Assembly (NCBI GenBank): GCA_019747095.1
Contig: JAIERG010000072.1
Coordinates: 1 to 44,052 of the forward strand
Direction of reading: 5' to 3'
DNA: 44,052 bases
DNA from: Caulobacteraceae bacterium
GTDB taxonomy: Bacteria > Pseudomonadota > Alphaproteobacteria > Caulobacterales > Caulobacteraceae
The notes under the pieces were generated by a model, which saw nothing but the letters and a program-made list of their open reading frames with translations, ran no database searches and was not told where the DNA came from. Below, piece after piece: positions 24,959 to 34,084 of the stretch (position 1 is the first letter of the stretch; the number at the start of each line of letters is the position of its first letter). A program made the translations under genes and the position numbers.

Positions 24959-26211
24959 CCAATCAGCGCCCGGCGGATCGCCCCAATCTTGGCTTCCGTC
25001 TCCTCCAGTTCCGCCTGCGGAACACTACCGGCCGTGATCCCCGCCCCCGCCTGGGTTCGGAACCGCCATTGGCCGTTCTCGGAACTCAGTGCAACCGTGC
25101 GGATCAGAACCGAGGCAGTCATCTGCCGCCGGGCGTCGATGTGAACCAGACTGCCGCACCACGGCCCCCTCGGCGGTTCATGGTCGGCGATCACCTTCAT
25201 GGCCTGATGCTTGGGCGCGCCGGTGATCGACCCCGGAGGAAAGGTCGCTTCGAGAATGGCTCCGGGATCGGATTGCGCCTTCGCCCGTCCGGTCACGGTG
25301 GACACCAGATGATGCACAGTGGCGAAGCTCTCCAGCTGGAACAGTCGCTCAACTGAAACACTGCCGATGTCTGAGACCCGGGCCAGATCGTTGCGCATCA
25401 AATCGACGATCATAAGGTTTTCGGCCTGGTCCTTCTCGCTGGCCACCAGTTCATTGGCCTGGGCCGCGTCCTCAACCGGATCCAATGAGCGGGGTCGTGT
25501 GCCCTTGATCGGACGGGTTTCAATTCTGCGGCTCTCCGGATCAAAGGTCAGGAACAGTTCGGGAGAGTTCGACACCAGCGCCCGCTCGCCCAGCCGCCAG
25601 AAAGCTCCATAGGGTGCAGGCCCTGCCGCCAGCCTGACGAAGAGGTCGAAAGGGTCGGCGGCCTTATCGAGTACACCGGACCAGCCTCGGGCGATATTGG
25701 CCTGGAACAGCTCTCCCTGACCGATGCGGGCGACCACATCGGCGACCGCGAATCGATAACTGTCGTCGTCCTCGTCCGCCTGAAACGAGGCTGCCGGAGC
25801 CTCTGGCCAGGAAAATTTGCACGCTCCCTTCATCCAGACCGCCGCCACTGACGAGTCCCCGACGCTGGCTACGGTCCGCTCCTGGTGATCGAATACCAAT
25901 ACCGTGCGGTATATGGCCGTCATGAGGTCAGGCCAGACCGACGCTCGCGGACCGGTCGCAGGTCGGGCACCCCAGTCGTAGGCCACCAGACCGACACCGT
26001 GGCAGCCCGCTGGCACCGCCAGGCAGTTACTCAGATCCCGTTGGTCGATCGGTCCCGAAAAGGTCGCTTCGGGACCAGCAGCAACGTAGGAAAACCGCCC
26101 CGCAGGTCCTCCATCCGACAAAAGGCAAACCAGACCGTCACGATCCCTCAGTCCCGCCGCTACCTCCAGCGGCTCGACCCAAGGCCAATGGCCGTCTTCA
26201 AGACCACTCAC
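24955..26211 (-). CDS. pabB: Aminodeoxychorismate synthase component I
   Basis: Converts chorismate and ammonia to 4-amino-4-deoxychorismate for folate synthesis. The chorismate-binding domain covers about residues 145-415. It has the PabB-specific PIKGTRPR (the Lys is the nucleophile; anthranilate synthase has Ala here), EKDQAENLMIVDLMRNDLAR, and FPPGSITGAPKHQAMKVI. 418 residues. The start is a GTG at 26211 that overlaps the stop of the upstream phosphatase gene (GTGA), implying translational coupling. No pabA or pabC is next to it. Its stop shares CTAG with the convergent TadG-like gene. Confidence 0.93.
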   Translation of the reverse strand: MSGLEDGHWPWVEPLEVAAGLRDRDGLVCLLSDGGPAGRFSYVAAGPEATFSGPIDQRDLSNCLAVPAGCHGVGLVAYDWGARPATGPRASVWPDLMTAIYRTVLVFDHQERTVASVGDSSVAAVWMKGACKFSWPEAPAASFQADEDDDSYRFAVADVVARIGQGELFQANIARGWSGVLDKAADPFDLFVRLAAGPAPYGAFWRLGERALVSNSPELFLTFDPESRRIETRPIKGTRPRSLDPVEDAAQANELVASEKDQAENLMIVDLMRNDLARVSDIGSVSVERLFQLESFATVHHLVSTVTGRAKAQSDPGAILEATFPPGSITGAPKHQAMKVIADHEPPRGPWCGSLVHIDARRQMTASVLIRTVALSSENGQWRFRTQAGAGITAGSVPQAELEETEAKIGAIRRALIG

Positions 26212-26987
26212 GCCGCCAGACGCTCCATGATCCGATCGCGCAAGGCTGAATCGATACCCAATGCCTGCTCCAGATAGCCATCCACCGAGCCGTGGCGCTC
26301 GATCATGGCTTCCATGGCGGCATGCAGATAGGCGGCCTCCACTCCCATGAAGGCAACGACAGCGTCGTGCGAGGCGGTCCTGCCGGTAAAGGCCTTCAAC
26401 TGCTCGGCGATTCCAGGCGCACGCGCCTCCAGGTCCACCGCCCGGTTGGTCAGCAGATAGTCCTCCATCAGGTCGTCATGCGAAACCCCGAGCACATGAT
26501 GGGTCAGGGCGGCCAGCATCCCCGTGCGATCCTTGCCCGCCGCGCAGTGGATCAGGACCGGCCGGTCGCTGTCGGCCACGGCGCGGAAGTAGCGCGAGAA
26601 CAGGTCAATGTGCGCCGGTGCGAAGGGCAGGACCCGATAGGTGTCGGTCATGAACCGCCGACCGCTGTCCGGCGTCAGGTCTGCGGTCTTCAGGAAGGTG
26701 ATGTGCGGGGCCTCGCCCGCTTCGTCCAGATCGCTCTCGATGACGACGCCGGTGAAGTTGGCCGCGCGCCTCGACGGCTGGCGGCGGCGTTCGACGGGTC
26801 GGCGAAGGTCGATGACCACCCCGAAGTCGATCGCCGCCAGCCGCTCCAGATCCGCCTCAGTCACGCCTGCGTGGTGCGCGGAGCGAAACAGGGTCCCCTT
26901 TCGGACATGCCCCCCGGCCGTGGTGGCGTAGTCGCCGTAGTCCCGAAAGTTGTCGAGGGCGTCAAAGGCATGGATGCGGCTGGCCAT
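26208..26987 (-). CDS. Tyrosine-protein phosphatase (CX5R, Y_phosphatase3 type)
   Basis: A 259-residue phosphatase with the catalytic P-loop HCAAGKDRTGM (C-x5-R) near residue 145. It has the family N-terminus FDALDNFRDYGDYATTAGGH followed by GTLFRSAHH, and the Asp-containing region IDFGVVIDLRRPVERR. Relatives dephosphorylate phosphotyrosine or phosphoinositides; no signal peptide is seen. The start ATG at 26987 is preceded by a strong GGGAGG. It overlaps the pabB start by four bases, an odd pairing with folate synthesis for which I see no functional explanation. Confidence 0.9.
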   Translation of the reverse strand: MASRIHAFDALDNFRDYGDYATTAGGHVRKGTLFRSAHHAGVTEADLERLAAIDFGVVIDLRRPVERRRQPSRRAANFTGVVIESDLDEAGEAPHITFLKTADLTPDSGRRFMTDTYRVLPFAPAHIDLFSRYFRAVADSDRPVLIHCAAGKDRTGMLAALTHHVLGVSHDDLMEDYLLTNRAVDLEARAPGIAEQLKAFTGRTASHDAVVAFMGVEAAYLHAAMEAMIERHGSVDGYLEQALGIDSALRDRIMERLAA

Positions 26988-27032
26988 GCCCTCCCTATAG
27001 GGGCGGCGCGCCCGGCGGGCGAGGGGGACCGA

Positions 27033-27335
27033 TCAGCGCGGTTGAACCAGTCCCGCCATGGCGTCGAGGTAGGCGACGAAGGCCTTGCGTCCCGTGTCGG
27101 TCATCGAGGCCTCGGTCAGGGGCTTCCGACCCACGAACCGCTTGGTCACGGTGACGAACCCTGCCTCCTCCAGCTTTCTCAGATGGACCGACAGATTGCC
27201 GTCTGTGGCCTGGAGCCGCGCCTTGAGCGTGGCGAAATCCGCGCTCTCCACACCCGACAGGGCCGCCATGATGCCCAGCCGCATCCGTCCGTGGATGACG
27301 TCGTCGATGCGGGCGATGTCGAAATCATCCGGCAT
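27033..27335 (-). CDS. Small winged-helix transcriptional regulator (HTH_34-like)
   Basis: A 100-residue MarR/ArsR-like regulator. The wing-helix region reads MRLGIMAALSGVESADFATL, then LQATDGNLSVHLRKLEEAGF (recognition helix around residues 44-58), then VTVTKRFVGRKPLTEASMT for the wing. The true start is the ATG at 27335; the ORF track entry extends 100 codons upstream into the neighbouring gene. It begins 2 bases after the stop of the membrane protein at 27338 and closes a three-gene operon. It is the obvious candidate to bind the dyad at 28585-28599. Confidence 0.88.
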   Translation of the reverse strand: MPDDFDIARIDDVIHGRMRLGIMAALSGVESADFATLKARLQATDGNLSVHLRKLEEAGFVTVTKRFVGRKPLTEASMTDTGRKAFVAYLDAMAGLVQPR

Positions 27336-27337
27336 GG

Positions 27338-27958
27338 TCAGGCCTTCGCGGCTCGCATCAGGAGAAAGCCCGGCAGGGCAATCAGGCCGAACAGGGCCAC
27401 GGAATAGGCCAGATACTGCCAGGTCGTCCCCGAGAGGACAGCCAGAATCGGTGCCGCCGCAAAAGACGCGAGCGCCAGGGTCCACAGAGGCTTGGAGCGC
27501 GTCATTGTGGCGGTTACGGCCCAGCCCACGCCGTAGAAGGCCATGATGATCGAAGGGATCACAAGGGACCACTCCGCGACATCGGATTGTCCCGCCCGCG
27601 TCAGATCGCTGGCGATCAGAGATGTGAACAGGCTGAAGATGCCCCATCCCAGTGCAGACCAGACGATTCCAAAGGCGCGTGTCGCAGCGGTCTCGACCCC
27701 ACCTTCGCGCTTCAGACGTCCGATCAGCACCACCAGCGTCACCAGGAAGACGACCGTTGTGACGCCCCAGATCGCGCCATATGCAGCCGGTGGCACGGCC
27801 AGAATGCCCGCCGTGGTCAGTCCATGGACGAGGCTGCCCGTGCCGAAGATCAGCCCGGCCGCAAACAGGATGGAGCCGCCCCGGACGGGTGACTTGGCCC
27901 CCTCTTCGGCCAGACCTTTCAGCCAGGCGATGTCGGTCAGTTCGTCTTGGTTGGTCAT
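27338..27958 (-). CDS. Multi-pass membrane protein, paralogue of the upstream gene
   Basis: A 206-residue protein with about six hydrophobic segments after a short cytosolic start (MTNQDELTDIAWLKGLAEEG). Its end, LSGTTWQYLAYSVALFGLIA, aligns by eye with the end of its upstream neighbour (LLGTPAQYLAYGLSLFAFAL). A WTLALAS / WTAGLAA element precedes it in both. I know no function for this family. It sits between its paralogue (17 bases upstream) and the winged-helix regulator (2 bases downstream), so the cassette is probably regulated as a unit. The start is the ATG at 27958, with AAAGGA 11 bases upstream. Confidence 0.82.
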   Translation of the reverse strand: MTNQDELTDIAWLKGLAEEGAKSPVRGGSILFAAGLIFGTGSLVHGLTTAGILAVPPAAYGAIWGVTTVVFLVTLVVLIGRLKREGGVETAATRAFGIVWSALGWGIFSLFTSLIASDLTRAGQSDVAEWSLVIPSIIMAFYGVGWAVTATMTRSKPLWTLALASFAAAPILAVLSGTTWQYLAYSVALFGLIALPGFLLMRAAKA

Positions 27959-27975
27959 GCGTGGGTATCCTTTAT

Positions 27976-28548
27976 TCAACGGTCCCCCCCGGACATCAGG
28001 ATCAGACCTGGTGTCAGGGCGAAGGCGAAAAGAGACAGGCCATAGGCCAGATACTGGGCAGGGGTACCGAGCAGGAGGGCGATGCCCGCGCTGGCCCCAA
28101 GGCAACCGGCAGCGAGCCCTGCGGTCCACAGCGTCCGGGTGCGAACTGCGGCAATGATCCAGGCCACGCCATACAAGGCCATGCCGACCACCGACATCGC
28201 CCGCATGATCGTCCAGTCCTTCAGGACGATGGAGAGCCCCAACAGGATCAGGGCCCCACTGATCTGTCCGGCCAGTGCGAAGCGCGACCAGATGGCAGCG
28301 CGCCTCACCGTCGCGGAGGGCGAGCGGCGCATGCGGAACAGGACGATCAGGAAGCCCGCAACCGCCAGCGGCCAGCTGAGGCTCAGCACGGCCGGGTGCA
28401 GATGAAGTAGCCCGCTGAGCACGCCGAACTGGAACAGGTTGGCGATGCCGAACACCGCGCCAGCCAGAACCAGAAACCGCCCGACCGCGGCCGAAAGCGA
28501 CGGTTCCGATGGGGTCGTGATGGCGGGGGAAAGAACACTAGCGGTCAT
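27976..28548 (-). CDS. Multi-pass membrane protein, first gene of a paralogue pair
   Basis: A 190-residue protein with about six hydrophobic segments (VGRFLVLAGAVFGIANLFQF near the start). No recognised motif. Its last 45 residues resemble those of the next gene, showing a tandem duplication that has since diverged. A strong GGAGG lies 5 bases before the ATG at 28548. It leads the operon ending with the winged-helix regulator and lies behind the dyad at 28585-28599. Divergent from the methyltransferase at 28644. Confidence 0.82.
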   Translation of the reverse strand: MTASVLSPAITTPSEPSLSAAVGRFLVLAGAVFGIANLFQFGVLSGLLHLHPAVLSLSWPLAVAGFLIVLFRMRRSPSATVRRAAIWSRFALAGQISGALILLGLSIVLKDWTIMRAMSVVGMALYGVAWIIAAVRTRTLWTAGLAAGCLGASAGIALLLGTPAQYLAYGLSLFAFALTPGLILMSGGDR

Positions 28549-28584
28549 GGCAGCCTCCGGGATGAGTCCCCTCTATCGAAATGA

Positions 28585-28599
28585 CTTTGTAGTGTAAAG
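28585..28599. promoter_or_regulatory. CTTT-N7-AAAG dyad, operator candidate for the membrane-pair/wHTH operon
   Basis: CTTTGTAGTGTAAAG lies 37 bases before the first gene of the operon. It overlaps a possible -35 (TTTACA on the minus strand), with GATAGA 15 bases further along as a poor -10. It is inside a 95-bp divergent intergenic region and is notably AT-rich for this genome. Probably bound by the winged-helix protein at 27033; inference only. Confidence 0.4.
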
Positions 28600-28643
28600 C
28601 ACTTTTTCGCTGCACCCGGTCGAGCGGTCGCTACAACCGAGGG

Positions 28644-29390
28644 ATGGCCCCGGACTACCATCACATCGCCTACCTGGGCGTCGACATCGCCAACCCCGTG
28701 ACGATCGAGGCTGTGCTCGCCATGGCGGAGCGCAGCGGCCTTCCCGCCGGGGCTCGCGTGCTGGACATCGGCGCGGGCACGGGCGGTGTTTCGGCGGCGC
28801 TGGCGCGTCGGTTCAGCTACCAGGTCCACGCCATTGAGCGAGATCCTGTCATGGTCTCGCACATCAACGACAGGGTCGAACGCGACGGCCTTGGCGACCG
28901 CGTTACCCCGGTTCGCGGCGTGGCTCCGCAAGGGCTCGACGCCCTCACCCCGGCCGACATGATGGTGGCCCTGGGCAGTAGCCGCATCGGCGGGCCCGAC
29001 GTCACCACCGCCGCCGGAATATTTCAGGTCCTGGCGTCCCGACTGGCCAGCCCCGGCTACATTCTGTGGGGCGATCTCACCTGGATCGCCGAACCCCCGG
29101 AGCCCCTGCGCCAGATCGTCAGCCTGTCCAGCATCTATGAGAGCGACGACGGCTGGAAGACTGCTGCCGCGGCGGCCGGAATGCGCTGCGTCTCGGCCGA
29201 ACTGTCGCCGCAGGCGGTCTGGGACGACTTTTTCGGTACCGCAGACCGCCGGGTGCGCGAATGGCTCGAAGCCAATCCCGGGGTCGAAGGCCGGGAGGCG
29301 CTCCGGGCTCGCGCCGATCAGATCAAGGCTACCTTCGATTTCGGCCGCCCATACCTCGGCTTTGGCCTTTATCTGTTCCGGAAGCCCTGA
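28644..29390 (+). CDS. Class I SAM-dependent methyltransferase
   Basis: A 248-residue methyltransferase with motif I VLDIGAGTGGVSAALAR near residue 40 and the acidic end of strand 2 in VHAIERDPVMVSHIND. Later motifs are HMA-like (MMVALGSSRIGG, YILWGDLTWIAEPPEPLRQI). The opening MAPDYHHIAYLGVDIANPVT and the end FGRPYLGFGLYLFRK resemble a family of small-molecule methyltransferases of unknown substrate. Divergent from the membrane-pair operon, so possibly under the same intergenic control. 95 bp separates the two starts. Confidence 0.87.
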   Translation: MAPDYHHIAYLGVDIANPVTIEAVLAMAERSGLPAGARVLDIGAGTGGVSAALARRFSYQVHAIERDPVMVSHINDRVERDGLGDRVTPVRGVAPQGLDALTPADMMVALGSSRIGGPDVTTAAGIFQVLASRLASPGYILWGDLTWIAEPPEPLRQIVSLSSIYESDDGWKTAAAAAGMRCVSAELSPQAVWDDFFGTADRRVREWLEANPGVEGREALRARADQIKATFDFGRPYLGFGLYLFRKP

Positions 29391-29500
29391 CCGGCTAGTT
29401 GCGGGACCGAGGCGGGCCTGACGCTACAGAGCGACAAGGTTGGCCCGCTCTATGCAGGGGGCCGCGCGAGGGGGACAGTTCGTCCCATTCAGGGCGACCT

Positions 29501-30619
29501 ATGCAGTTTTCCGTCAGGCCGGTTCAGGAAGGGGATACCGCCCACCTGATGGCGCTGCACGCTTCCGTTGGATGGCCTCGCCGCAGCGAGGCCGGCTGGC
29601 GCTGGCTCATCAACCATCCTGTACGCCTGGAAGCCGGTTCCCCGGCCGGCTGGTTTCTGGTCGACGCCGACGGCACGCCATGCGGCCACACCGGCAACTT
29701 CGTGCAGAAGTTCTGGCGCGGCGACACGGTCCTTTTCGGAACCAGCGCCTATTCCATCATGGTCAGTCCGACGGCGCGCGGGCACTCTCGCCTGCTGCTC
29801 GAGCCCTTTTCCGAGCAGCCCGGAATGTTCGCTCGCTACACGTTCAACGCCAATCCGAAATCCAGCCCGCTGTTCCAGCGCCATGGACTAACGGCCTGGC
29901 CAACCACAACCCACGCCCTGAAGCTGGCCTGGCGCCTGGACACTCTGACGTGCTTGGCGGGAAGGTTGTTGCGAGAAATCGACAGCCGGGCCCCTCGCCT
30001 CGTCGACCCTCGGCAGGAGCGGCTCCTGAACCGTCGCCTGGCCCACCCGGGTCCCCTGGTCTTTCCGACCGGCGTGGACACCCTGACCGATCTGTCCGAC
30101 CGGTCACCCTTCGCCGACTTCTGGGCAGCGGTCCGGGGCGAAGGGCGGATCGTGGCCGACCGGAGCCCTTCGACCTTGCGCTGGCGCCTCTCGGACCCGG
30201 ACCAGACGACCAGGCCCGTATTGCTGGCCTTCAAGCGCGATACCGAGATCCGGGGCTATGCCATGGCAATGATGGCCAAGGCCAACAGCATCGACCCTCC
30301 GGTTCTGGAAATCCTCGACCTCATGGCCCTGCGCGACGAACCCCGCGCGATCCCTGCCCTGATGCAGGCGCTTCTGGTCAATGCCCGTTCCCTCGGGGCG
30401 GCCAAGGTCCGCATTCAGGTCGTCAACGAGACACTGCTACGCCAGTTGGGACCGCTGGCCGCCTCGGCGAGGCGCGAGGGCGGTTGGGGTCACTGTCACG
30501 TACGTTTCGAGCCGGGCATCGAGGGCGTTGAGACCTGGGCCCCGACCCCTTTCGACGGCGACTATCAGGTCTGTCTGAGACCGGTGCCAATCGCCGCCGA
30601 GGCACTCGCGGCAGCCTAG
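29501..30619 (+). CDS. GNAT-like protein of unknown substrate
   Basis: A 372-residue protein. The N-terminus ([20 protein letters not shown]) has the opening of a GNAT acetyltransferase, and a second region ([20 protein letters not shown] followed by [20 protein letters not shown]) resembles the strand-helix of a second GNAT-like unit, so it may be a tandem GNAT fold. No clear acetyl-CoA loop is visible, leaving activity uncertain. The start chosen is the ATG at 29501 with AGGG 6 bases upstream; the ORF track begins 34 codons earlier. Its stop shares CTAG with the convergent mscL stop. Confidence 0.75.
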   Translation: MQFSVRPVQEGDTAHLMALHASVGWPRRSEAGWRWLINHPVRLEAGSPAGWFLVDADGTPCGHTGNFVQKFWRGDTVLFGTSAYSIMVSPTARGHSRLLLEPFSEQPGMFARYTFNANPKSSPLFQRHGLTAWPTTTHALKLAWRLDTLTCLAGRLLREIDSRAPRLVDPRQERLLNRRLAHPGPLVFPTGVDTLTDLSDRSPFADFWAAVRGEGRIVADRSPSTLRWRLSDPDQTTRPVLLAFKRDTEIRGYAMAMMAKANSIDPPVLEILDLMALRDEPRAIPALMQALLVNARSLGAAKVRIQVVNETLLRQLGPLAASARREGGWGHCHVRFEPGIEGVETWAPTPFDGDYQVCLRPVPIAAEALAAA

Positions 30620-31038
30620 GTCTTCGGCCGTGCCTTCAGTTCGTCGCGGATTTCCGCCAGCAGGGCCTCGGTGGGCGAGGGTGCGGCGGGGGCTGGGTCA
30701 GGCTTTGCCGCCTCTGCCCGGCGCAGTTTGTTGATGGCCTTGACCATCAGGAACACCACGAACGCGACGATGAGGAACTGGATTACGGTGTTGATGAAGG
30801 CACCGTACTGAATGGCCACTTCCTCAATGGCTTCGGTGGCCGGATCTTCGGGCGACAAAACCCATTTCAGGTTGGAAAAATCGACCCGACCGAGCACAAG
30901 CCCGATCGGCGGCATCACGACCTGTTCCACCAGGCTGGTGACGATCTTCCCGAAGGCGGCTCCGATGATGACCCCGACCGCCAGGTCGACGACATTGCCG
31001 CGCGCGGCGAACTCCTTGAACTCGGTCAGAAGCGACAT
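30616..31038 (-). CDS. mscL: Large-conductance mechanosensitive channel
   Basis: A 140-residue pentameric channel that opens under membrane tension to release solutes in osmotic downshock. The N-terminal helix and TM1 read [20 protein letters not shown] followed by [11 protein letters not shown], the invariant MscL start. TM2 is [19 protein letters not shown]. The C-terminal bundle [14 protein letters not shown] follows a Pro/Ala linker. Its ATG overlaps the ihfB stop (TGATG), so it is translationally coupled to ihfB. Its TAG shares CTAG with the convergent gene. Confidence 0.96.
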   Translation of the reverse strand: MSLLTEFKEFAARGNVVDLAVGVIIGAAFGKIVTSLVEQVVMPPIGLVLGRVDFSNLKWVLSPEDPATEAIEEVAIQYGAFINTVIQFLIVAFVVFLMVKAINKLRRAEAAKPDPAPAAPSPTEALLAEIRDELKARPKT

Positions 31039-31328
31039 CAGGCGTCGCCGCCAGCGTTCAGTCGCTCGCGTAGTTCCTTGCCGCTCTTGAAGAAGGGCAC
31101 AGCCTTGGCCGGCACATCGACGGTCTCGCCGGTGCGAGGGTTTCGCCCCGCGCGGGCCGGCCGCGACCGCACCGAAAAGGCACCGAAGCCGCGCAGCTCC
31201 ACGCGCCCACCCCTGGCCATGGACTCCGTCATGCGCCCCAGGACGACGTTGACCACTCGCTCGACCTCGGCATGGGTGAGGTGCGTGTTCTCCGCCGCGA
31301 GCTTTTCGATCAGCTCAGATTTTATCAT
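31038..31328 (-). CDS. ihfB: Integration host factor beta subunit
   Basis: A 96-residue HU/IHF-family DNA-bending protein. It starts [20 protein letters not shown] and carries the beta-arm tip motif [20 protein letters not shown] with the intercalating Pro. In alphaproteobacteria ihfB typically follows rpsA, as here, supporting IhfB over HU. The ORF track adds 12 codons; the ATG at 31328 matches the family start. A rpsA terminator lies between the two genes. The stop overlaps the mscL start. Confidence 0.94.
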   Translation of the reverse strand: MIKSELIEKLAAENTHLTHAEVERVVNVVLGRMTESMARGGRVELRGFGAFSVRSRPARAGRNPRTGETVDVPAKAVPFFKSGKELRERLNAGGDA

Positions 31329-31487
31329 GTCAGGCCCCCCGCCCTTTCCCGCCCCTACGAGCAATTACGGGTGCAACTTCAAGCGCGTTGCGAGACCACC
31401 CTAGCCTTCGCCCGGCTGGCGAAAAAGGCCTGCTCGACGGTCACCTGAGAGGAAAATGCAATAATTGCCCAGACCGCATACGGAATC

Positions 31488-31530
31488 AGACCCAAAAGCA
31501 GAGAGGCGGCCGGATTCCTCCGACCGCCTC
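31488..31530 (-). terminator. Intrinsic terminator of rpsA
   Basis: GAGGCGG-C-CGGA, loop TTCC, TCCG-A-CCGCCTC: a 12-bp stem (31503-31530) with a single mismatch. On the minus strand it is followed by TCTGCTTTTGGG. It is 46 bases after the rpsA stop. The rest of the 247-bp gap up to ihfB shows no gene; the ihfB promoter must be there. Confidence 0.75.
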
Positions 31531-31575
31531 CTGATCCGTCACCGGATCAATGGCTTATGAGCCGCACCGGCAGGA

Positions 31576-33279
31576 TTACTCCTTGCCGGCCTTTTCGCGC
31601 AGCGCGGCACCCAGGATGTCGCCCAGCGACGCGCCCGAGTCCGACGAGCCGAACTGCTCGATAGCCTCCTGCTCATCCTTCATTTCCAGCGCCTTGATCG
31701 ACACGGAGATGCGGCGGGTCGCCTTGTCCACGGTGGTGATCATGGCGTCGACACGGTCGCCGACCGAGAAGCGCTCGGTGCGCTGCTCGTTACGATCGCG
31801 CGACAGGTCCGACTTGCGGATAAAGCTGGTCACAGGAGCGGTATCGTCGCCGAACTTCACCTCGACCCCGCCGGTTTCGATGGCGGTCACGGTCACGGTG
31901 ACGGTCTGACCCTTCTTGTAGGTGTCGCCCTCGCCGATAGGATCGCCGCCCAACTGCTTGATGCCGAGCGAGACGCGTTCCTTTTCGACGTCGACGTCCA
32001 GCACCTTGGCCTTGACCATCTCGCCCTTGCGGTAGCGCTGGATGGCTTCTTCGCCTGACACGTTCCAGTCGAGGTCCGACAGATGGACCATGCCGTCGAT
32101 GTCGTTGTCCAGGCCGATGAACAGGCCGAATTCGGTCGCGTTCTTGACCTCGCCTTCGACGGTCGAGCCGATCGGATGGGCGGCCACGAAGGCGTCCCAG
32201 GGATTGTCCTGGGCCTGCTTCAGGCCGAGCGAGATACGGCGCTTGGAGGCGTCGACGTCCAGCACGACCACGTCGACTTCTTGCGAGGTCGAGACGATCT
32301 TGCCCGGATGGACGTTCTTCTTGGTCCAGGACATTTCCGAAACGTGGACCAGGCCCTCGACCCCAGCTTCCAGCTCCACGAAGGCGCCGTAGTCGGTGAT
32401 GTTGGTGATGCGGCCCGTGTACTTGGCGCCCGGCGGGTACTTGGCTTCGACGCCGTCCCAAGGATCGGACTGCAGCTGCTTCATGCCCAGCGAGATGCGT
32501 TGGGTGTCCGGGTTGATCTTGACGATCTGGACCTTGACCGTGTCGCCGACCGCCAGGACCTGGCTCGGGTGCGACACGCGCTTCCAGCTCATGTCGGTGA
32601 CGTGCAGCAGGCCGTCGATGCCGCCCAGGTCCACGAAGGCACCGTAGTCGGTGATGTTCTTGACGACGCCGTCGCGGATTTCGCCTTCCTGCAACTGGCC
32701 AACCAGCTCGGTCCGCTGTTCGGCGCGGGCCTCTTCCAGGATCGCGCGACGCGAGACGACGATATTGCCGCGCGGACGGTCCATCTTCAGGATCGCGAAG
32801 GGCTGTTCCTTGCCCATCAGCGGGCCGACGTCGCGGACCGGACGAATGTCCACCTGCGAGCCGGGTAGGAAGGCCGAGGCCCCGCCCAGGTCGACGGTGA
32901 AGCCGCCCTTCACGCGACCCACGATCACGCCGTTGACCGGAACACCTTCGGCGAACACGACTTCCAAACGGGTCCAGGCTTCCTCGCGGCGCGCCTTGTC
33001 GCGGCTGATGACGGCTTCGCCGAGCGCGTTCTCGACACGCTCCAGATACACCTCGACATCATCGCCGACCTTGGGGATCACGGCGCCTTCGCCGATGCCG
33101 AACTCGCGGGCCGGGATGCGGCCTTCGGTCTTCAGACCGACGTCGATGATGATGATGTCCTTCTCGACGCCGACCACGCGGCCGTGGACGACCTGGCCTT
33201 CGCCGAGATCGCGGCCACCGAGGCTCTGGTCGAGAAGCGCGGCGAAATCGTCGCGCGAGGGGGAAAGGGTGTCGGTCAT
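31576..33279 (-). CDS. rpsA: 30S ribosomal protein S1
   Basis: A 567-residue mRNA-binding ribosomal protein with six S1 (OB-fold) repeats. The first two, degenerate ones start at [20 protein letters not shown] and [19 protein letters not shown]. Three to six include [59 protein letters not shown] and [19 protein letters not shown]. The C-terminal tail is acidic and Ser/Ala-rich. The ATG at 33279 ([12 protein letters not shown]) is the family start; the ORF track extends 68 codons upstream. 139 bases after cmk, in the conserved aroA-cmk-rpsA-ihfB order. Confidence 0.97.
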   Translation of the reverse strand: MTDTLSPSRDDFAALLDQSLGGRDLGEGQVVHGRVVGVEKDIIIIDVGLKTEGRIPAREFGIGEGAVIPKVGDDVEVYLERVENALGEAVISRDKARREEAWTRLEVVFAEGVPVNGVIVGRVKGGFTVDLGGASAFLPGSQVDIRPVRDVGPLMGKEQPFAILKMDRPRGNIVVSRRAILEEARAEQRTELVGQLQEGEIRDGVVKNITDYGAFVDLGGIDGLLHVTDMSWKRVSHPSQVLAVGDTVKVQIVKINPDTQRISLGMKQLQSDPWDGVEAKYPPGAKYTGRITNITDYGAFVELEAGVEGLVHVSEMSWTKKNVHPGKIVSTSQEVDVVVLDVDASKRRISLGLKQAQDNPWDAFVAAHPIGSTVEGEVKNATEFGLFIGLDNDIDGMVHLSDLDWNVSGEEAIQRYRKGEMVKAKVLDVDVEKERVSLGIKQLGGDPIGEGDTYKKGQTVTVTVTAIETGGVEVKFGDDTAPVTSFIRKSDLSRDRNEQRTERFSVGDRVDAMITTVDKATRRISVSIKALEMKDEQEAIEQFGSSDSGASLGDILGAALREKAGKE

Positions 33280-33418
33280 GAAACTCTGGGGTTGGAGGAA
33301 AGGCTGAAGGCGCACGACCGGGAGGCCCTGCGCGAGGTTGAGATGGCTTTGGGTAGACGTGTCGAGGCGAGGCGGAGGAGCCAGAACGCCCGCGGAAGCC
33401 GAGGTTGGGTGCGTTGGA

Positions 33419-34084
33419 TTAGCCCCCAGGCTCCTTTGGAACCTGCCGAGCGCGCGCCGCCTCGACGATACGGCGGGCCGCATCGAAGGCGGCCTCTATA
33501 TCCATGTCGGTGGTGTCGAGCAAGACCGCGTCCGGCGCCTGGACCATGGGGGCCGCGCCCCGCCCGGCGTCGCGTTCGTCGCGGCGCAGGATGTCAGCCA
33601 GCATAGCCTCATAGGTGATGACGTCACCACGCTCGTTCAGCTGCTTCCAGCGGCGCCGCGCGCGCACCTCGGGCGAGGCCGTGACGAACAGCTTGGCCCC
33701 GGCGTCCGGCGCGATTACCGTGCCGATATCGCGCCCGTCCAGCACCGCCCCTCCCGGCTGGCGCGCGAAGGCCTGTTGCAGCTCGAGCAGCGCAGCTCGC
33801 ACACCGGGGATTCCGGCGACCCGGCTGGCCGCCTCTCCGGCGTCACCGGTGGTTAGTGCCGTAGGGTCTGCCAACCGGTCCGGTGTCAGGGCCCGCGCGG
33901 CCTCTTCGGCCGCCTGGGCATCGGACAGATCCCGCCCCCCACTCAGCAGATCGACGCCGACAGCGCGATAGAGGAGACCCGTGTCCAGAAACGGCAGGCC
34001 ATAGTGAGCCGCCAACCGCGATGCGATCGTCCCCTTGCCGGACGCAGCGGGCCCATCGACGGCGATGACAAGCGAGCGGGTCAT
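33419..34084 (-). CDS. cmk: Cytidylate kinase
   Basis: Phosphorylates CMP and dCMP with ATP. The P-loop VIAVDGPAASGKGTIASRLA is at the start. LDTGLLYRAVGVDLL, LDGRDIGTVIAPDAGAKLFV and RRDERDAGRGAAPMVQAPDA are all Cmk hallmarks (NMP-binding and lid regions). 221 residues. The start is the ATG at 34084 ([11 protein letters not shown]), which overlaps the stop of the small membrane protein gene (TGATG); the ORF track begins 85 codons too early. Confidence 0.95.
   Translation of the reverse strand: MTRSLVIAVDGPAASGKGTIASRLAAHYGLPFLDTGLLYRAVGVDLLSGGRDLSDAQAAEEAARALTPDRLADPTALTTGDAGEAASRVAGIPGVRAALLELQQAFARQPGGAVLDGRDIGTVIAPDAGAKLFVTASPEVRARRRWKQLNERGDVITYEAMLADILRRDERDAGRGAAPMVQAPDAVLLDTTDMDIEAAFDAARRIVEAARARQVPKEPGG

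Noticed and set aside
26292-27407. 371-residue plus-strand ORF antisense to the tyrosine phosphatase and wHTH genes
   Set aside because: Covers three real minus-strand genes; shadow.
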